Assembly: GCA_946479055.1 (NCBI GenBank)
Contig: CAMLEX010000328.1
Coordinates: 1 to 6,037 of the forward strand
Source of the DNA: an uncultured Bacteroidota bacterium
GTDB lineage: Bacteria; Bacteroidota; Bacteroidia; Chitinophagales; Chitinophagaceae
Length of the DNA stretch: 6,037 nucleotides
Reading direction: 5' to 3'
Translations under genes and position numbers: made by a program
Notes under the pieces: model-generated
Told to the model about the DNA's origin: nothing
The model's database searches: none
What the model saw: only the letters and a program-made list of their open reading frames with translations
Shown: in pieces, positions 1-6,037 of the stretch
Numbering within the stretch: position 1 is the first letter of the stretch
How the letters are laid out: every line of letters begins with the position of its first letter

Positions 1-609
1 CACCATCAACAACTGCTTGAAAGTTTGTGGAGATTGCGGCAAAGCGTAAAACTGACCGGCATTCATTCTGGATGGAACAACAAAGTCCCTTGCGCCTTCA
101 GGAGTAGATTTGATCAGGAAGGGAGTTTCGATATCCATAAAACCGTTACTATGCAAATAATTTCTTGCTGCACGGTTTACAGCATAGCGTAGCTCCAGGT
201 TTTTCTTTACGGCATTTCGTCTCAGGTCGAGATAGCGATATTTCATCCGCAGATCATCCCCTCCATCCGTTTTATCTTCAATGGTAAAGGGAGGAACCGC
301 TGATTTGTTCAATATCTTGAAGGAAGAAATATTGATTTCAATATCGCCGGTGGGTATGTTTGGATTTTTATTGCTTCTTTCATTCACTGAACCGGTAGCC
401 TGTAATACGAATTCTCGCCCCAATGGATTTTCGTCTAATTGTTTGGTAAGATCTTCACCAAACAATAATTGTGTTATGCCATAGCGGTCACGCAGGTCCA
501 CAAAAGTAATGGCACCGAATTTCCGGACAGTTTGTACCCAACCAGCCAGGGTTACTTCTCTTGAAATGTCATTTATTCTTAATTCGCCACAGGTATGGGT
601 TCTGTACAT
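1..609 (-). CDS. aspS: Aspartyl-tRNA synthetase, N-terminal part (cut by window edge)
   Basis: This class II aminoacyl-tRNA synthetase charges tRNA-Asp with aspartate in the cytoplasm. The 203 codons visible cover the N-terminal third; the family is usually about 580-600 residues, and the rest lies left of position 1. Residues 1 to about 110 are the OB-fold anticodon-binding domain, with the opening [11 protein letters not shown] and the core [10 protein letters not shown]...FVDLRDRYG. Motif 1 follows (GFMDIETP, residues 156-163). The flipping loop STPEGARD is at 168-175, then VPSR. The aspartate-pocket segment [12 protein letters not shown] (191-202) places Gln195 and Lys198 at the same numbers as I recall for the E. 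coli aspartate-binding residues. The ATG at 609 is preceded by AAAGGA nine bases upstream, and the protein begins where homologues begin. Phe31 aligns without gaps to the position where non-discriminating AspRS such as that of Pseudomonas has His; this weakly suggests a tRNA-Asp-specific enzyme (inference). Confidence 0.97.
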   Translation of the reverse strand, partial: MYRTHTCGELRINDISREVTLAGWVQTVRKFGAITFVDLRDRYGITQLLFGEDLTKQLDENPLGREFVLQATGSVNERSNKNPNIPTGDIEINISSFKILNKSAVPPFTIEDKTDGGDDLRMKYRYLDLRRNAVKKNLELRYAVNRAARNYLHSNGFMDIETPFLIKSTPEGARDFVVPSRMNAGQFYALPQSPQTFKQLLMV

Positions 610-618
610 ATTCTATTG

Positions 619-624
619 TCCTTT
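619..624 (-). promoter_or_regulatory. aspS ribosome binding site (AAAGGA)
   Basis: Read on the minus strand, AAAGGA lies nine bases before the ATG at 609. It supports this start codon. It is the clearest Shine-Dalgarno-like site in the window. Confidence 0.6.
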
Positions 625-635
625 TTACTGAGGCG

Positions 636-666
636 CAAAGATAGTGAGGGAGGGGGTACTGACCAA
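636..666 (-). promoter_or_regulatory. Bacteroidota-type promoter of aspS
   Basis: On the minus strand the sequence TATCTTTG (643 to 636) matches the Bacteroidota -7 consensus TAnnTTTG exactly. A TTG (666 to 664) lies 20 bases upstream, within the normal spacing for the -33 element. Transcription would start near position 631, giving a leader of about 20 bases that contains the AAAGGA site. Only the motif match and spacing are seen; the start site is inferred. Confidence 0.6.
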
Positions 667-1048
667 TTCAGCTCAACAATTTGAATATTTCTTTTTTACT
701 GCTTTTCCTTTTGATAAAGAATCCGGGAGTGAATGATTTGCGTGGCCAGTACCGGTTTGGATAAGTATTGTTCTCCAACGAAATTATTAACTAACAATGA
801 AGCTAAGGATTGTTAAACATTTCCTGATATCTCTAATTAAATGTTTGGTTTTTCTCCATTTGGAATGAGTAGTTATTGTAAATTATCAAACTCCAAAGTA
901 GTCGCAAACTATTCGTTAAAGGGTGAAACAGCAGGCAAAACTGAGAATTTAAAAAATTATGCATTTTGCTGGCAGCCCTGGTGGATTGGTTGTAAGTTAA
1001 TTTGATTTTTAAACGTAAATTTACTATAGAAAAATAACCTGTATGAAC
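644..1048. other. Intergenic region between divergent aspS and the mtfA-like gene, no supported gene
   Basis: This AT-rich spacer between two divergent genes contains no reading frame I can support. A 76-codon frame on the minus strand (833-1063) has no ribosome binding site, no recognisable motif, and would start inside the putative mtfA promoter. A stop-free minus frame at 696-813 has no ATG. A loose inverted repeat (AAACATTT at 815-822, AAATGTTT at 839-846) and a 10-base palindrome at 1015-1024 are the only structures noted. The length of about 490 bases between the two start codons is long for divergent promoters alone, so a small RNA or decayed gene is possible but not shown. Confidence 0.6.
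1015..1024. repeat. Perfect 10-base palindrome (GTAAATTTAC)
   Basis: GTAAATTTAC is its own reverse complement. It sits about 25 bases upstream of the putative -33 element of the mtfA-like gene, a position where a dimeric regulator could bind. In AT-rich DNA such a palindrome can occur by chance, so the operator role is speculative. Confidence 0.25.
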
Positions 1049-1079
1049 TTGCATGTTGACCATTCGTTGACTATATTTA
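1049..1079 (+). promoter_or_regulatory. Putative promoter of the mtfA-like gene
   Basis: TTG (1049-1051) is followed after 20 bases by TATATTTA (1072-1079), which matches the Bacteroidota -7 consensus TAnnTTTG at all but the last fixed base. The predicted start would fall about 14 bases before the ATG at 1099, so the leader would be very short and no Shine-Dalgarno site is visible in it. Confidence 0.4.
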
Positions 1080-1098
1080 ACTCACCGAACTGTACTCT

Positions 1099-1881
1099 AT
1101 GCAATCCATCTTCCACAGACTGAATAGCTTTTTTACACGAGCTACTACTACCACTTCAGTTTCACAACCTGAAGAGATGGAAATTGATGCTGCCATTTTT
1201 AATGATTATTCTTTTATTATCGGAAGTGTATTTTCTTATTTTAATGATCTGTCTATTCCTGCCAAATGGAAGTTTGTAAAAAGGACTCACCAATTCCGCC
1301 AGCACAAAAAATTTCATTTTATTGGCCTTGAAGATAATGAGGATACTGCGATTCTTGTAAGTTCCTCAGCCGTGCAGGTAACATTCGGCTTAAAGAACTA
1401 TCAACTTTCTTATTTTAAAGACATTTACATATTGGCCGATGCTTATTACATGGAGAATAATGAGGAGTTATATATTGGTCATGTTGCGCCGGATGGTATC
1501 TATTTATCGTGGAAGCATTTTTTATACGGCTATTCTTATAACAATGACAATATAAACGTAGCTGTGCATGAAATGGCGCATGCATTATTATACAACAACT
1601 TTTTTGCACAATATGGCATTGACCCGCATTTCCGGCTGAATTACGAAAAATTTTCTACAAGCACAGGTCCGATACTGGCAGATGTGATTGCTAAGCGGCG
1701 CAGTTATTTGCGCAGCTATGCTTTTAGTAATATGCATGAATTCTGGGCTGTAAGTGTGGAGGCTTTTTTTGAAAACCCCGGAGGATTGAGGAAAAATATG
1801 CCGGACCTATACGAAGCTTTAAGTCGTGTGTTAAATCAGGACCCTTCCACAAAAGCTAAACTGCTTAAATCCGAACTATGA
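1099..1881 (+). CDS. MtfA-like zinc-dependent peptidase (M90 family)
   Basis: This 260-residue protein is close in length to E. coli MtfA (about 265), a cytosolic zinc peptidase that binds the glucose repressor Mlc. The zinc-binding motif HEMAH is at residues 157-161, with Glu158 as the catalytic base. The third ligand is Glu214 in HEFWAV (213-218), and Tyr207 lies exactly seven residues before it. The same Tyr-x6-Glu spacing is known in MtfA and in anthrax lethal factor. The tail (AFFENPGGLRKNMPDLYEALSRV, then LNQDP) aligns with the MtfA C-terminus. Differences are HAL after the motif instead of the usual HKLD, and 53 rather than 59 residues between the second His and the third ligand. I see no signal peptide or membrane segment, so it should be cytoplasmic. 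It is transcribed alone. No Shine-Dalgarno site precedes the ATG, but it follows a plausible promoter. The Mlc link is known only for enterobacteria, so the substrate here is unknown. Confidence 0.88.
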   Translation: MQSIFHRLNSFFTRATTTTSVSQPEEMEIDAAIFNDYSFIIGSVFSYFNDLSIPAKWKFVKRTHQFRQHKKFHFIGLEDNEDTAILVSSSAVQVTFGLKNYQLSYFKDIYILADAYYMENNEELYIGHVAPDGIYLSWKHFLYGYSYNNDNINVAVHEMAHALLYNNFFAQYGIDPHFRLNYEKFSTSTGPILADVIAKRRSYLRSYAFSNMHEFWAVSVEAFFENPGGLRKNMPDLYEALSRVLNQDPSTKAKLLKSEL

Positions 1882-1959
1882 TTACATTATATCTTATTTA
1901 TCGTTGTCGTCGTTTCATCCTGGAGTACAAAAAAAGACGTCTAACCCTCAGCCCTTGAT

Positions 1960-1976
1960 CCTTCGGCAAGCTCAGG
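1960..1976. repeat. Possible dispersed intergenic repeat unit in the convergent gap
   Basis: CCTTCGGCAAGCTCAGG (reverse complement CCTGAGCTTGCCGAAGG) closely resembles the CCTGAGCTTGTCGAAGG-type element that I recall recurring between genes in many bacterial genomes. It lies seven bases beyond the stop of the oxidoreductase gene, in the convergent gap 1882-1983, which is a typical place for such elements. CTTG (1954-1957) can pair with CAAG (1967-1970), but the stem is too short to be a convincing terminator. Only one copy is visible here, so the repeat status rests on memory. Confidence 0.4.
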
Positions 1977-1983
1977 AAGAAAG

Positions 1984-3045
1984 TTATGAGCGGGTTAATA
2001 CTTTTGAAAATCTTCTTACATCTGCATCCTTTGCAATAGGTTCTTCATATAAAAGATAGTCAGTTAATTGTTTTGCAAAGAAAGGCGCCAGTGAACAGCC
2101 CTTTGTTCCCATACCGTTTAAAATGCCAACATTTGTATAAGTAGGATGAAAACCTACAAATGGCCTTCTCTCTAATGTAGCAGGACGAAGACCGGAGCGA
2201 TGCTCAACGATTTCAAAAGGGATTTTAAGAGATTGCTTTAAAAACTGTTCTGCATTTTCTCTGAATGTATTGGTGGGATCAGCATTGTCAAAATCCCAAA
2301 CATAACTAGCCCCGATCCAGAATAGATCCTTTTCTGCCATGGGAACAATCATCATTCCTTTTTTATAAATATGATTATCGGGAAGTCCCGGAATGCGGGC
2401 AACCAACGCTTCACCTTTATTAGGGGCAAAAGGAAGTTGTTTGAAAAAAGGATTTTCAAAACAGCTGGTACCATCGCAAAAAATGATCTTGTTTGCAGTG
2501 ATATTTTTGTATTGAATTTTATCAGCTTCAACTTTTAGTTGATTTATTTCAAAATTTTCTTCCAGCAAATTATTTTCTTTTTGTAATTGTTGCCGCCATG
2601 CCGGTAATAATGTTTCAAGATGAGCGATATAAACAGGTCTTATTTCTCCGCATCCCAGGTCATAATTAAAAAAGTTGTTGAAATGGTTTTGTTCCGGGTA
2701 GGCATGAACATATTTATCGCCGGTTTCTATTTTTTGCAAAAAACTTTCCCGCATAAAAGGATTAGGGAAAAAATCAATGATTGTTTTTTGAGAAATGGCT
2801 GTAATTCCCAGGTCGTGACCGATCTCCTGGTAAGCTTTCCAGGCAAAGGGTAGTATTTCATCGACCCTCCAAACCGTTACCAACCTTCTTCCAGTTACCG
2901 GATTAATAATGCCAGCTGCTATTTTAGAAGAGGAATTGCTGTAATTGTTGTCAATAATTAAAAAACTTTTGCTTTCTTTTTTTAAATAATAGGAAAGAAA
3001 GGTTCCGCTAATACCTTGTCCAATAACCAGGAAGTCGATCTGCAT
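1984..3045 (-). CDS. DAO-family FAD-dependent oxidoreductase
   Basis: This 353-residue flavoprotein belongs to the D-amino-acid oxidase (DAO) superfamily, whose members oxidise amines or amino acids with FAD. The Rossmann dinucleotide motif begins almost at the N-terminus: VIGQGISG with Gly9, Gly11 and Gly14. Asp32 at the end of the second strand should contact the FAD ribose. The segment AAGIINPVTGRR (43-54) is the second cofactor-contacting stretch. Near the C-terminus are GLRP (285-288), with the Arg that binds the substrate carboxylate in glycine oxidase relatives, and the glycine-rich NGMGTKG (310-316) that closes the FAD site. The best resemblance is to ThiO/glycine oxidase and to the C-terminal domain of MnmC, but no MnmC methyltransferase domain is attached, so I do not assign a substrate. 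The ATG at 3045 is right because the first strand starts immediately after it. It has no signal peptide, so it is cytoplasmic. It runs in the same direction as the macroglobulin gene but is separated from it by a hairpin. Confidence 0.88.
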   Translation of the reverse strand: MQIDFLVIGQGISGTFLSYYLKKESKSFLIIDNNYSNSSSKIAAGIINPVTGRRLVTVWRVDEILPFAWKAYQEIGHDLGITAISQKTIIDFFPNPFMRESFLQKIETGDKYVHAYPEQNHFNNFFNYDLGCGEIRPVYIAHLETLLPAWRQQLQKENNLLEENFEINQLKVEADKIQYKNITANKIIFCDGTSCFENPFFKQLPFAPNKGEALVARIPGLPDNHIYKKGMMIVPMAEKDLFWIGASYVWDFDNADPTNTFRENAEQFLKQSLKIPFEIVEHRSGLRPATLERRPFVGFHPTYTNVGILNGMGTKGCSLAPFFAKQLTDYLLYEEPIAKDADVRRFSKVLTRS

Positions 3046-3049
3046 AGCA

Positions 3050-3057
3050 CAAAAATA
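3050..3057 (-). promoter_or_regulatory. -7-like element just before the oxidoreductase start
   Basis: On the minus strand TATTTTTG (3057 to 3050) matches TAnnTTTG exactly and ends only four bases before the ATG at 3045. If used, transcription would begin at or next to the A of the ATG, giving a leaderless message, which fits the absence of a Shine-Dalgarno site. No TTG is present at the expected -33 distance, so this may be a chance match in an AT-rich gap. Confidence 0.3.
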
Positions 3058-3093
3058 AGTTCATCTGCTAAGTATTGTTCATTCGTCTCAATA

Positions 3094-3133
3094 AATAGAA
3101 TAGGGTTGTTCATGTGAACAACCCCATTCTATT
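3094..3133 (-). terminator. Hairpin terminator of the alpha-2-macroglobulin gene
   Basis: Two 18-base arms (3094-3111 and 3116-3133) pair around the four-base loop 3112-3115. Seventeen pairs are Watson-Crick; the remaining pair (3102 with 3125) is A-C on the plus strand but U-G in minus-strand RNA, so the stem is unbroken only in that direction. It begins 20 bases after the macroglobulin stop codon. The bases after the stem on the minus strand start TATT and are only moderately T-rich, so it is a strong hairpin with a weak U-tract. It probably separates macroglobulin transcription from the oxidoreductase gene and protects the message end. Confidence 0.75.
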
Positions 3134-3152
3134 AAGCATATTTACAGCCTGA

Positions 3153-6037
3153 TTACTTAACGGTGATGCGTATGCCTTCACTATGAGAAGAAAACTCAGG
3201 GGCATACATGCATTGAATGGTTGTAATTCCATTACTGAAATTGCCTGCATGCGTAATGAATAAAGGAAATTCGAATACATAGGTTCCTTTGCGCAGGTTG
3301 CTAAAGAAGAAATTAGTGCTGGCGTCTTTTGTGGTTTCGTAGTAGCCCAAGCCACCCTGCCATTTGTAGCTACTCAACACATTTACTGGTTCCATGGCGG
3401 ATGCCCGCATATCTTTCATGTGTACATATTCCATTTCTCTATCAACCCGCAATTCGATCCTTACTTTTATTTTATCACCTACTTTTAAAACATCACCATC
3501 GTTTACAGGTGTAAGTACTGGTCCACGATCTGTACTTTTTTCTATAAATAATTTCTTCACCAGTTTGAGCGGGGTAGAAGCGGTGGTTATCTTATCAAGA
3601 TCTTCAAAGTATTGCCAGTAAACGCCACCCCATGTAGGAGTGTTGTTCTCTTCTTCCTTTGGGGACACAGGGGTTAGGTTTACGGAGATATTACCCATTT
3701 CAGGTTTTATGGATTTAGCCTCAATGGTTTTCTTAAAATAACCTGTGCCTGCTTCTTGTTTAGCATCTGTAGAACTGATACTTGTACTGCCCAACTTAAT
3801 TTGAACTGTTGCCTCGTTGGTTAACCATTGCGTTCCCTGCAATAATAAGGCATAACAGGCTTCCGCAGTTGCCTTTGTTGATTCCCATCTGTCGGTTTGT
3901 TTGTTTTTCAATAACCAGGTTCTGAGGTCATCAACAGTTTTAGTGTCCTTACCAATTTCCTGGAAAGCTTCAATTAATAAAGCTTGTCTTTCTATTGGCG
4001 CTTCATGCCAGAACCATCCACGTCGTGCATCTTTCCAGTACATACCCAACTCTTCATGAGTGATAGAAGTTTCTTTCAGTGATTTTAAAATAGCTGCAGG
4101 TGTTTTTGTATCTCCTGTTCTCCCCAATGCAAGAACGATCATACCCTGCATATACTTGTTTTGTTGTGTCCAGGTAAGCTGAACACGGCTATTGAAATAA
4201 TCATAAGCTTTTCTGGAAGCAGCTGCTATTTTATACTCAGGAAAAAAGCTGCGCATATATAAATACTGAATAGTGCTGTAACCCGGCGTATATTTTTTCA
4301 GATCCGTTTTGTATTTGACAAGAAGATCGTAATCTTCTTTTATTTTTTTATCTAAATAAGGAATTGCTGTTACCAGTATTTCGTCCAGTTTTGCTTTTTG
4401 TCCATCAGCATAGCTATTCAGGTTTTTCAGGTGGCCGATACCGGTTACGATATATTGTGTCATATAACGATCGTCGGGACCGCCTTTGAACCATACAAAA
4501 CCGCCATTACTGCTTTGCATTTGTTTTAGCTTGTCGTAGGAGCTATTCAGTTCTTTGCTCATACGGATCATGTCAAACAGCAAAGCAATATTTTTTTTCT
4601 GTTCGGTTTCACTTTTAGCTTGCAATACCCAGGGTGTTTCTTCCAATAAGACAGCTTTTAACTCTTCATTCTTTTGCAGGTTTGAAAGTAAGGCCGTGGT
4701 ATCTATTATTTTCCATTGTTCGAAAACCTGTTTAATCCGGGGTGATGAATTGGCAATGAAAGATGCTAATGAATTAGCATAATAACGGTTCCAGATTTGT
4801 TCGGCACAATCATACGGATACTCCATCAGGTAAGGCAAGGCCTGTACAGCATACCAGGCCGGATTAGATGTGTATTCTACTGTCAGAGAATAATTCTGTA
4901 ATGTTTCACTGCCACCTGATTTTAATAATTTATCAAAACTGAAATTTTTAGTGCCTGTTCCCCGCATGGGCAAAGGCATGGTTTCTGTGACCAGCATACG
5001 ATTGGTCAAAACCGGCATTGCATTTTCTTCGCCATCACTAAAGGAATCCGCTTTGGCAACGATGCGCCATATCAATGCTTTATTGAATTGATAAGGAACT
5101 GTTATAGGAAATTTCACCGCTTCGCTTTGTCCTGTTGCTATTGTAAAGAACTGGCTCGGCATCATATTACCGAACCAGCCATCTATCGGTTGATTGGTAG
5201 TGGCATCAATTAATTGAAGTTCTGCCTGGCCGGTTAATTCTTTGTCTGTAAGGTTAACGATCTTGGTACTGAATTCCATCTTATCGCCTTCACGCAAAAA
5301 TCTTGGAGCATTCGGCTGCACCATCAATTGCTTTTGTGTAATAATTTCTTTGCTGCTATAGCCTAATGCGCCTTCTTTGGTATGCGCCATTGCCTGGAAT
5401 TTCCATTTGGTCAATGCTTCTGGAATGGTGAAAGAAAATTCAATAGCACCGCTGTTGTCTGTTTTCAGATCAGGAAAAAAGAAAGCGGTTTCGCTGAAGT
5501 TTTTGCGGATTTGAACGGCTGAGTTGTCGATAGTAGTTTGTTTGACAACCTGATCAGCGATTGCAGAGTCAAGTGCGACTTCTGCCGCGCCATCATCAAA
5601 GCCAATCTTATTAGCGGCAATTGCTTCGTCTTTTGAAACTTTTTTGGGTGCTGCCATTTGCATTTCTGCTACTTCAATTCCAGGTGCTCTACCTGCAAGA
5701 GCTCTTTTCTGTTTTGCGCCGTATCCTACTACTATTACATCGTTGAAAGAATGTGATAGGAGTTGATCATATTGTTTGGGGAAATATTTTGAGTCCGGAT
5801 AAACGCCAGGTTTCAGATTTGATTCTACTTTCACAAAATTCTGGCTACCATTCCAACTCTTTCTACTATAATAAGCCGGCCAGATAGAAGGCTTATTCCA
5901 TTGATGCGGATAAAATTGATCCAATGATGCGTCATACATACTGGCCAGCATTTCTGCCGCCAATTTTTCATTTTTATAACCGCTGATCTTTAGTTTCCAT
6001 TTTTCTTCACCGCCGGGTAGGGTCTTGTCACGATAAG
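3153..6037 (-). CDS. Bacterial alpha-2-macroglobulin, C-terminal part (cut by window edge)
   Basis: Alpha-2-macroglobulins are large envelope proteins thought to trap proteases by a covalent thioester. About 960 C-terminal residues are visible; Bacteroidota members are usually some 1800-2000 long, so the signal peptide and early MG domains lie to the right. The frame stays open to the edge; the TTG at 5963 is an internal Leu, not the start. Numbering from the first full codon (6033-6035): residues 1-60 are the end of an MG-type region (KWKLKISGYK, AAEMLASMYDASLDQF). Residues 98-122 are a SusC-like segment. About 178-270 is the A2M domain (NFSETAFFFPDL, IPEALTKWKFQAMAHT, APRFLREGD). The thioester domain follows, with YPYDCAEQIW and Cys410. 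The C-terminal domain has VHMKDMRASAMEPVNVL and FPLFITHAGNFSNGITTIQC and ends EGIRITVK. Unlike many bacterial loci, no pbpC (penicillin-binding protein 1C) gene is adjacent on the visible downstream side. A hairpin follows the stop codon. Confidence 0.93.
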   Translation of the reverse strand, partial: YRDKTLPGGEEKWKLKISGYKNEKLAAEMLASMYDASLDQFYPHQWNKPSIWPAYYSRKSWNGSQNFVKVESNLKPGVYPDSKYFPKQYDQLLSHSFNDVIVVGYGAKQKRALAGRAPGIEVAEMQMAAPKKVSKDEAIAANKIGFDDGAAEVALDSAIADQVVKQTTIDNSAVQIRKNFSETAFFFPDLKTDNSGAIEFSFTIPEALTKWKFQAMAHTKEGALGYSSKEIITQKQLMVQPNAPRFLREGDKMEFSTKIVNLTDKELTGQAELQLIDATTNQPIDGWFGNMMPSQFFTIATGQSEAVKFPITVPYQFNKALIWRIVAKADSFSDGEENAMPVLTNRMLVTETMPLPMRGTGTKNFSFDKLLKSGGSETLQNYSLTVEYTSNPAWYAVQALPYLMEYPYDCAEQIWNRYYANSLASFIANSSPRIKQVFEQWKIIDTTALLSNLQKNEELKAVLLEETPWVLQAKSETEQKKNIALLFDMIRMSKELNSSYDKLKQMQSSNGGFVWFKGGPDDRYMTQYIVTGIGHLKNLNSYADGQKAKLDEILVTAIPYLDKKIKEDYDLLVKYKTDLKKYTPGYSTIQYLYMRSFFPEYKIAAASRKAYDYFNSRVQLTWTQQNKYMQGMIVLALGRTGDTKTPAAILKSLKETSITHEELGMYWKDARRGWFWHEAPIERQALLIEAFQEIGKDTKTVDDLRTWLLKNKQTDRWESTKATAEACYALLLQGTQWLTNEATVQIKLGSTSISSTDAKQEAGTGYFKKTIEAKSIKPEMGNISVNLTPVSPKEEENNTPTWGGVYWQYFEDLDKITTASTPLKLVKKLFIEKSTDRGPVLTPVNDGDVLKVGDKIKVRIELRVDREMEYVHMKDMRASAMEPVNVLSSYKWQGGLGYYETTKDASTNFFFSNLRKGTYVFEFPLFITHAGNFSNGITTIQCMYAPEFSSHSEGIRITVK
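4797..4808 (-). other. Thioester motif CAEQ of the alpha-2-macroglobulin
   Basis: The four codons encode Cys-Ala-Glu-Gln within YPYDCAEQIW, the canonical CxEQ motif in which the Cys and Gln side chains form an internal thioester that attacks a trapped protease. Its presence places this protein with the thioester-competent class (like E. coli YfhM) rather than the class that has lost it (like YfaS). Thioester formation itself is inferred from the motif. Confidence 0.85.
5670..5744 (-). other. SusC/TonB-box-like segment inside the alpha-2-macroglobulin
   Basis: The codons encode NDVIVVGYGAKQKR followed by ALAGRAPGIEV. The first half resembles the VVVVGYGTQKK signature at the start of SusC/RagA-type outer-membrane receptors, which contains their TonB box. 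The second half resembles the LQGRAPGVQV stretch found further on in the same receptors' plug domain. In receptors the two are separated by roughly 25-30 residues; here they are directly joined. About 55 residues of Ala/Lys/Asp-rich linker then lead to the A2M domain. The resemblance is seen by eye and its role is unknown. Confidence 0.55.

Noticed and set aside
281..484. Plus-strand frame opposite aspS
   Set aside because: It lies wholly inside the confidently identified aspS coding region on the other strand.
733..816. 27-codon plus-strand frame (begins MICVASTGLDKY) with GGGAG just upstream
   Set aside because: The spacing to GGGAG is only three to four bases, the peptide is unrecognised, and frames this short arise often by chance.
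815..846. Inverted repeat AAACATTT / AAATGTTT
   Set aside because: It has eight AT-rich pairs with a 16-base loop and no link to a promoter element; chance is a sufficient explanation.
833..1063. 76-codon open frame on the minus strand between aspS and the mtfA-like gene
   Set aside because: It has no ribosome binding site, no recognisable domain, a low-complexity Asn/Leu/Ser-rich composition, and begins inside the putative mtfA promoter.
1945..1976. Intrinsic terminator between the convergent peptidase and oxidoreductase genes
   Set aside because: Only a four-pair stem (CTTG with CAAG) forms, with a nine-base loop and no T-tract on either side.
3110..3355. Minus-strand frame of 81 codons overlapping the end of the macroglobulin gene
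   Set aside because: It is an out-of-frame shadow of the macroglobulin C-terminus and runs through the terminator hairpin.
5961..5963. TTG as a start codon for the macroglobulin
   Set aside because: The frame is open upstream to the window edge, and the upstream residues (KWKLKISGYKNEK) fit the macroglobulin family, so the TTG is an internal Leu.

Overview
The window looks like chromosomal DNA from a member of the Bacteroidota, probably a Chitinophagaceae-like lineage. The reasons are moderate-to-low GC, matches to the Bacteroidota promoter consensus (TTG about 20 bases before TAnnTTTG), weak or absent Shine-Dalgarno sites on several genes, and a large alpha-2-macroglobulin of the Bacteroidota type. 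The lineage call is inference from protein style, not from a marker gene. I see no rRNA, tRNA, CRISPR array, transposase or phage gene.

Layout. Positions 1-609 (minus) hold the N-terminal third of aspartyl-tRNA synthetase (aspS), cut by the left edge. A divergent intergenic region (610-1098) carries a good aspS promoter and a plausible promoter for the next gene. Positions 1099-1881 (plus) encode an MtfA-like (M90, zincin) zinc peptidase with a complete HExxH + Tyr/Glu active site. A roughly 100-base convergent gap (1882-1983) contains a 17-base sequence that resembles a dispersed intergenic repeat. Positions 1984-3045 (minus) encode a DAO-type FAD-dependent oxidoreductase. A short gap (3046-3152) holds a strong hairpin placed to terminate the gene upstream. 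Positions 3153-6037 (minus) hold the C-terminal half or so of a bacterial alpha-2-macroglobulin with an intact CxEQ thioester motif; its N-terminus lies beyond the right edge.

How the genes relate. They look like independent housekeeping and envelope genes rather than one system. aspS and the peptidase gene diverge, the peptidase and oxidoreductase genes converge, and the oxidoreductase is separated from the macroglobulin gene by a terminator-like hairpin. The most unusual feature is inside the macroglobulin: a short segment just before the A2M domain reads like the TonB-box/plug signature of SusC-type outer-membrane receptors (VIVVGYG... followed by LAGRAPGIEV). I found no evidence of a new multi-gene system.
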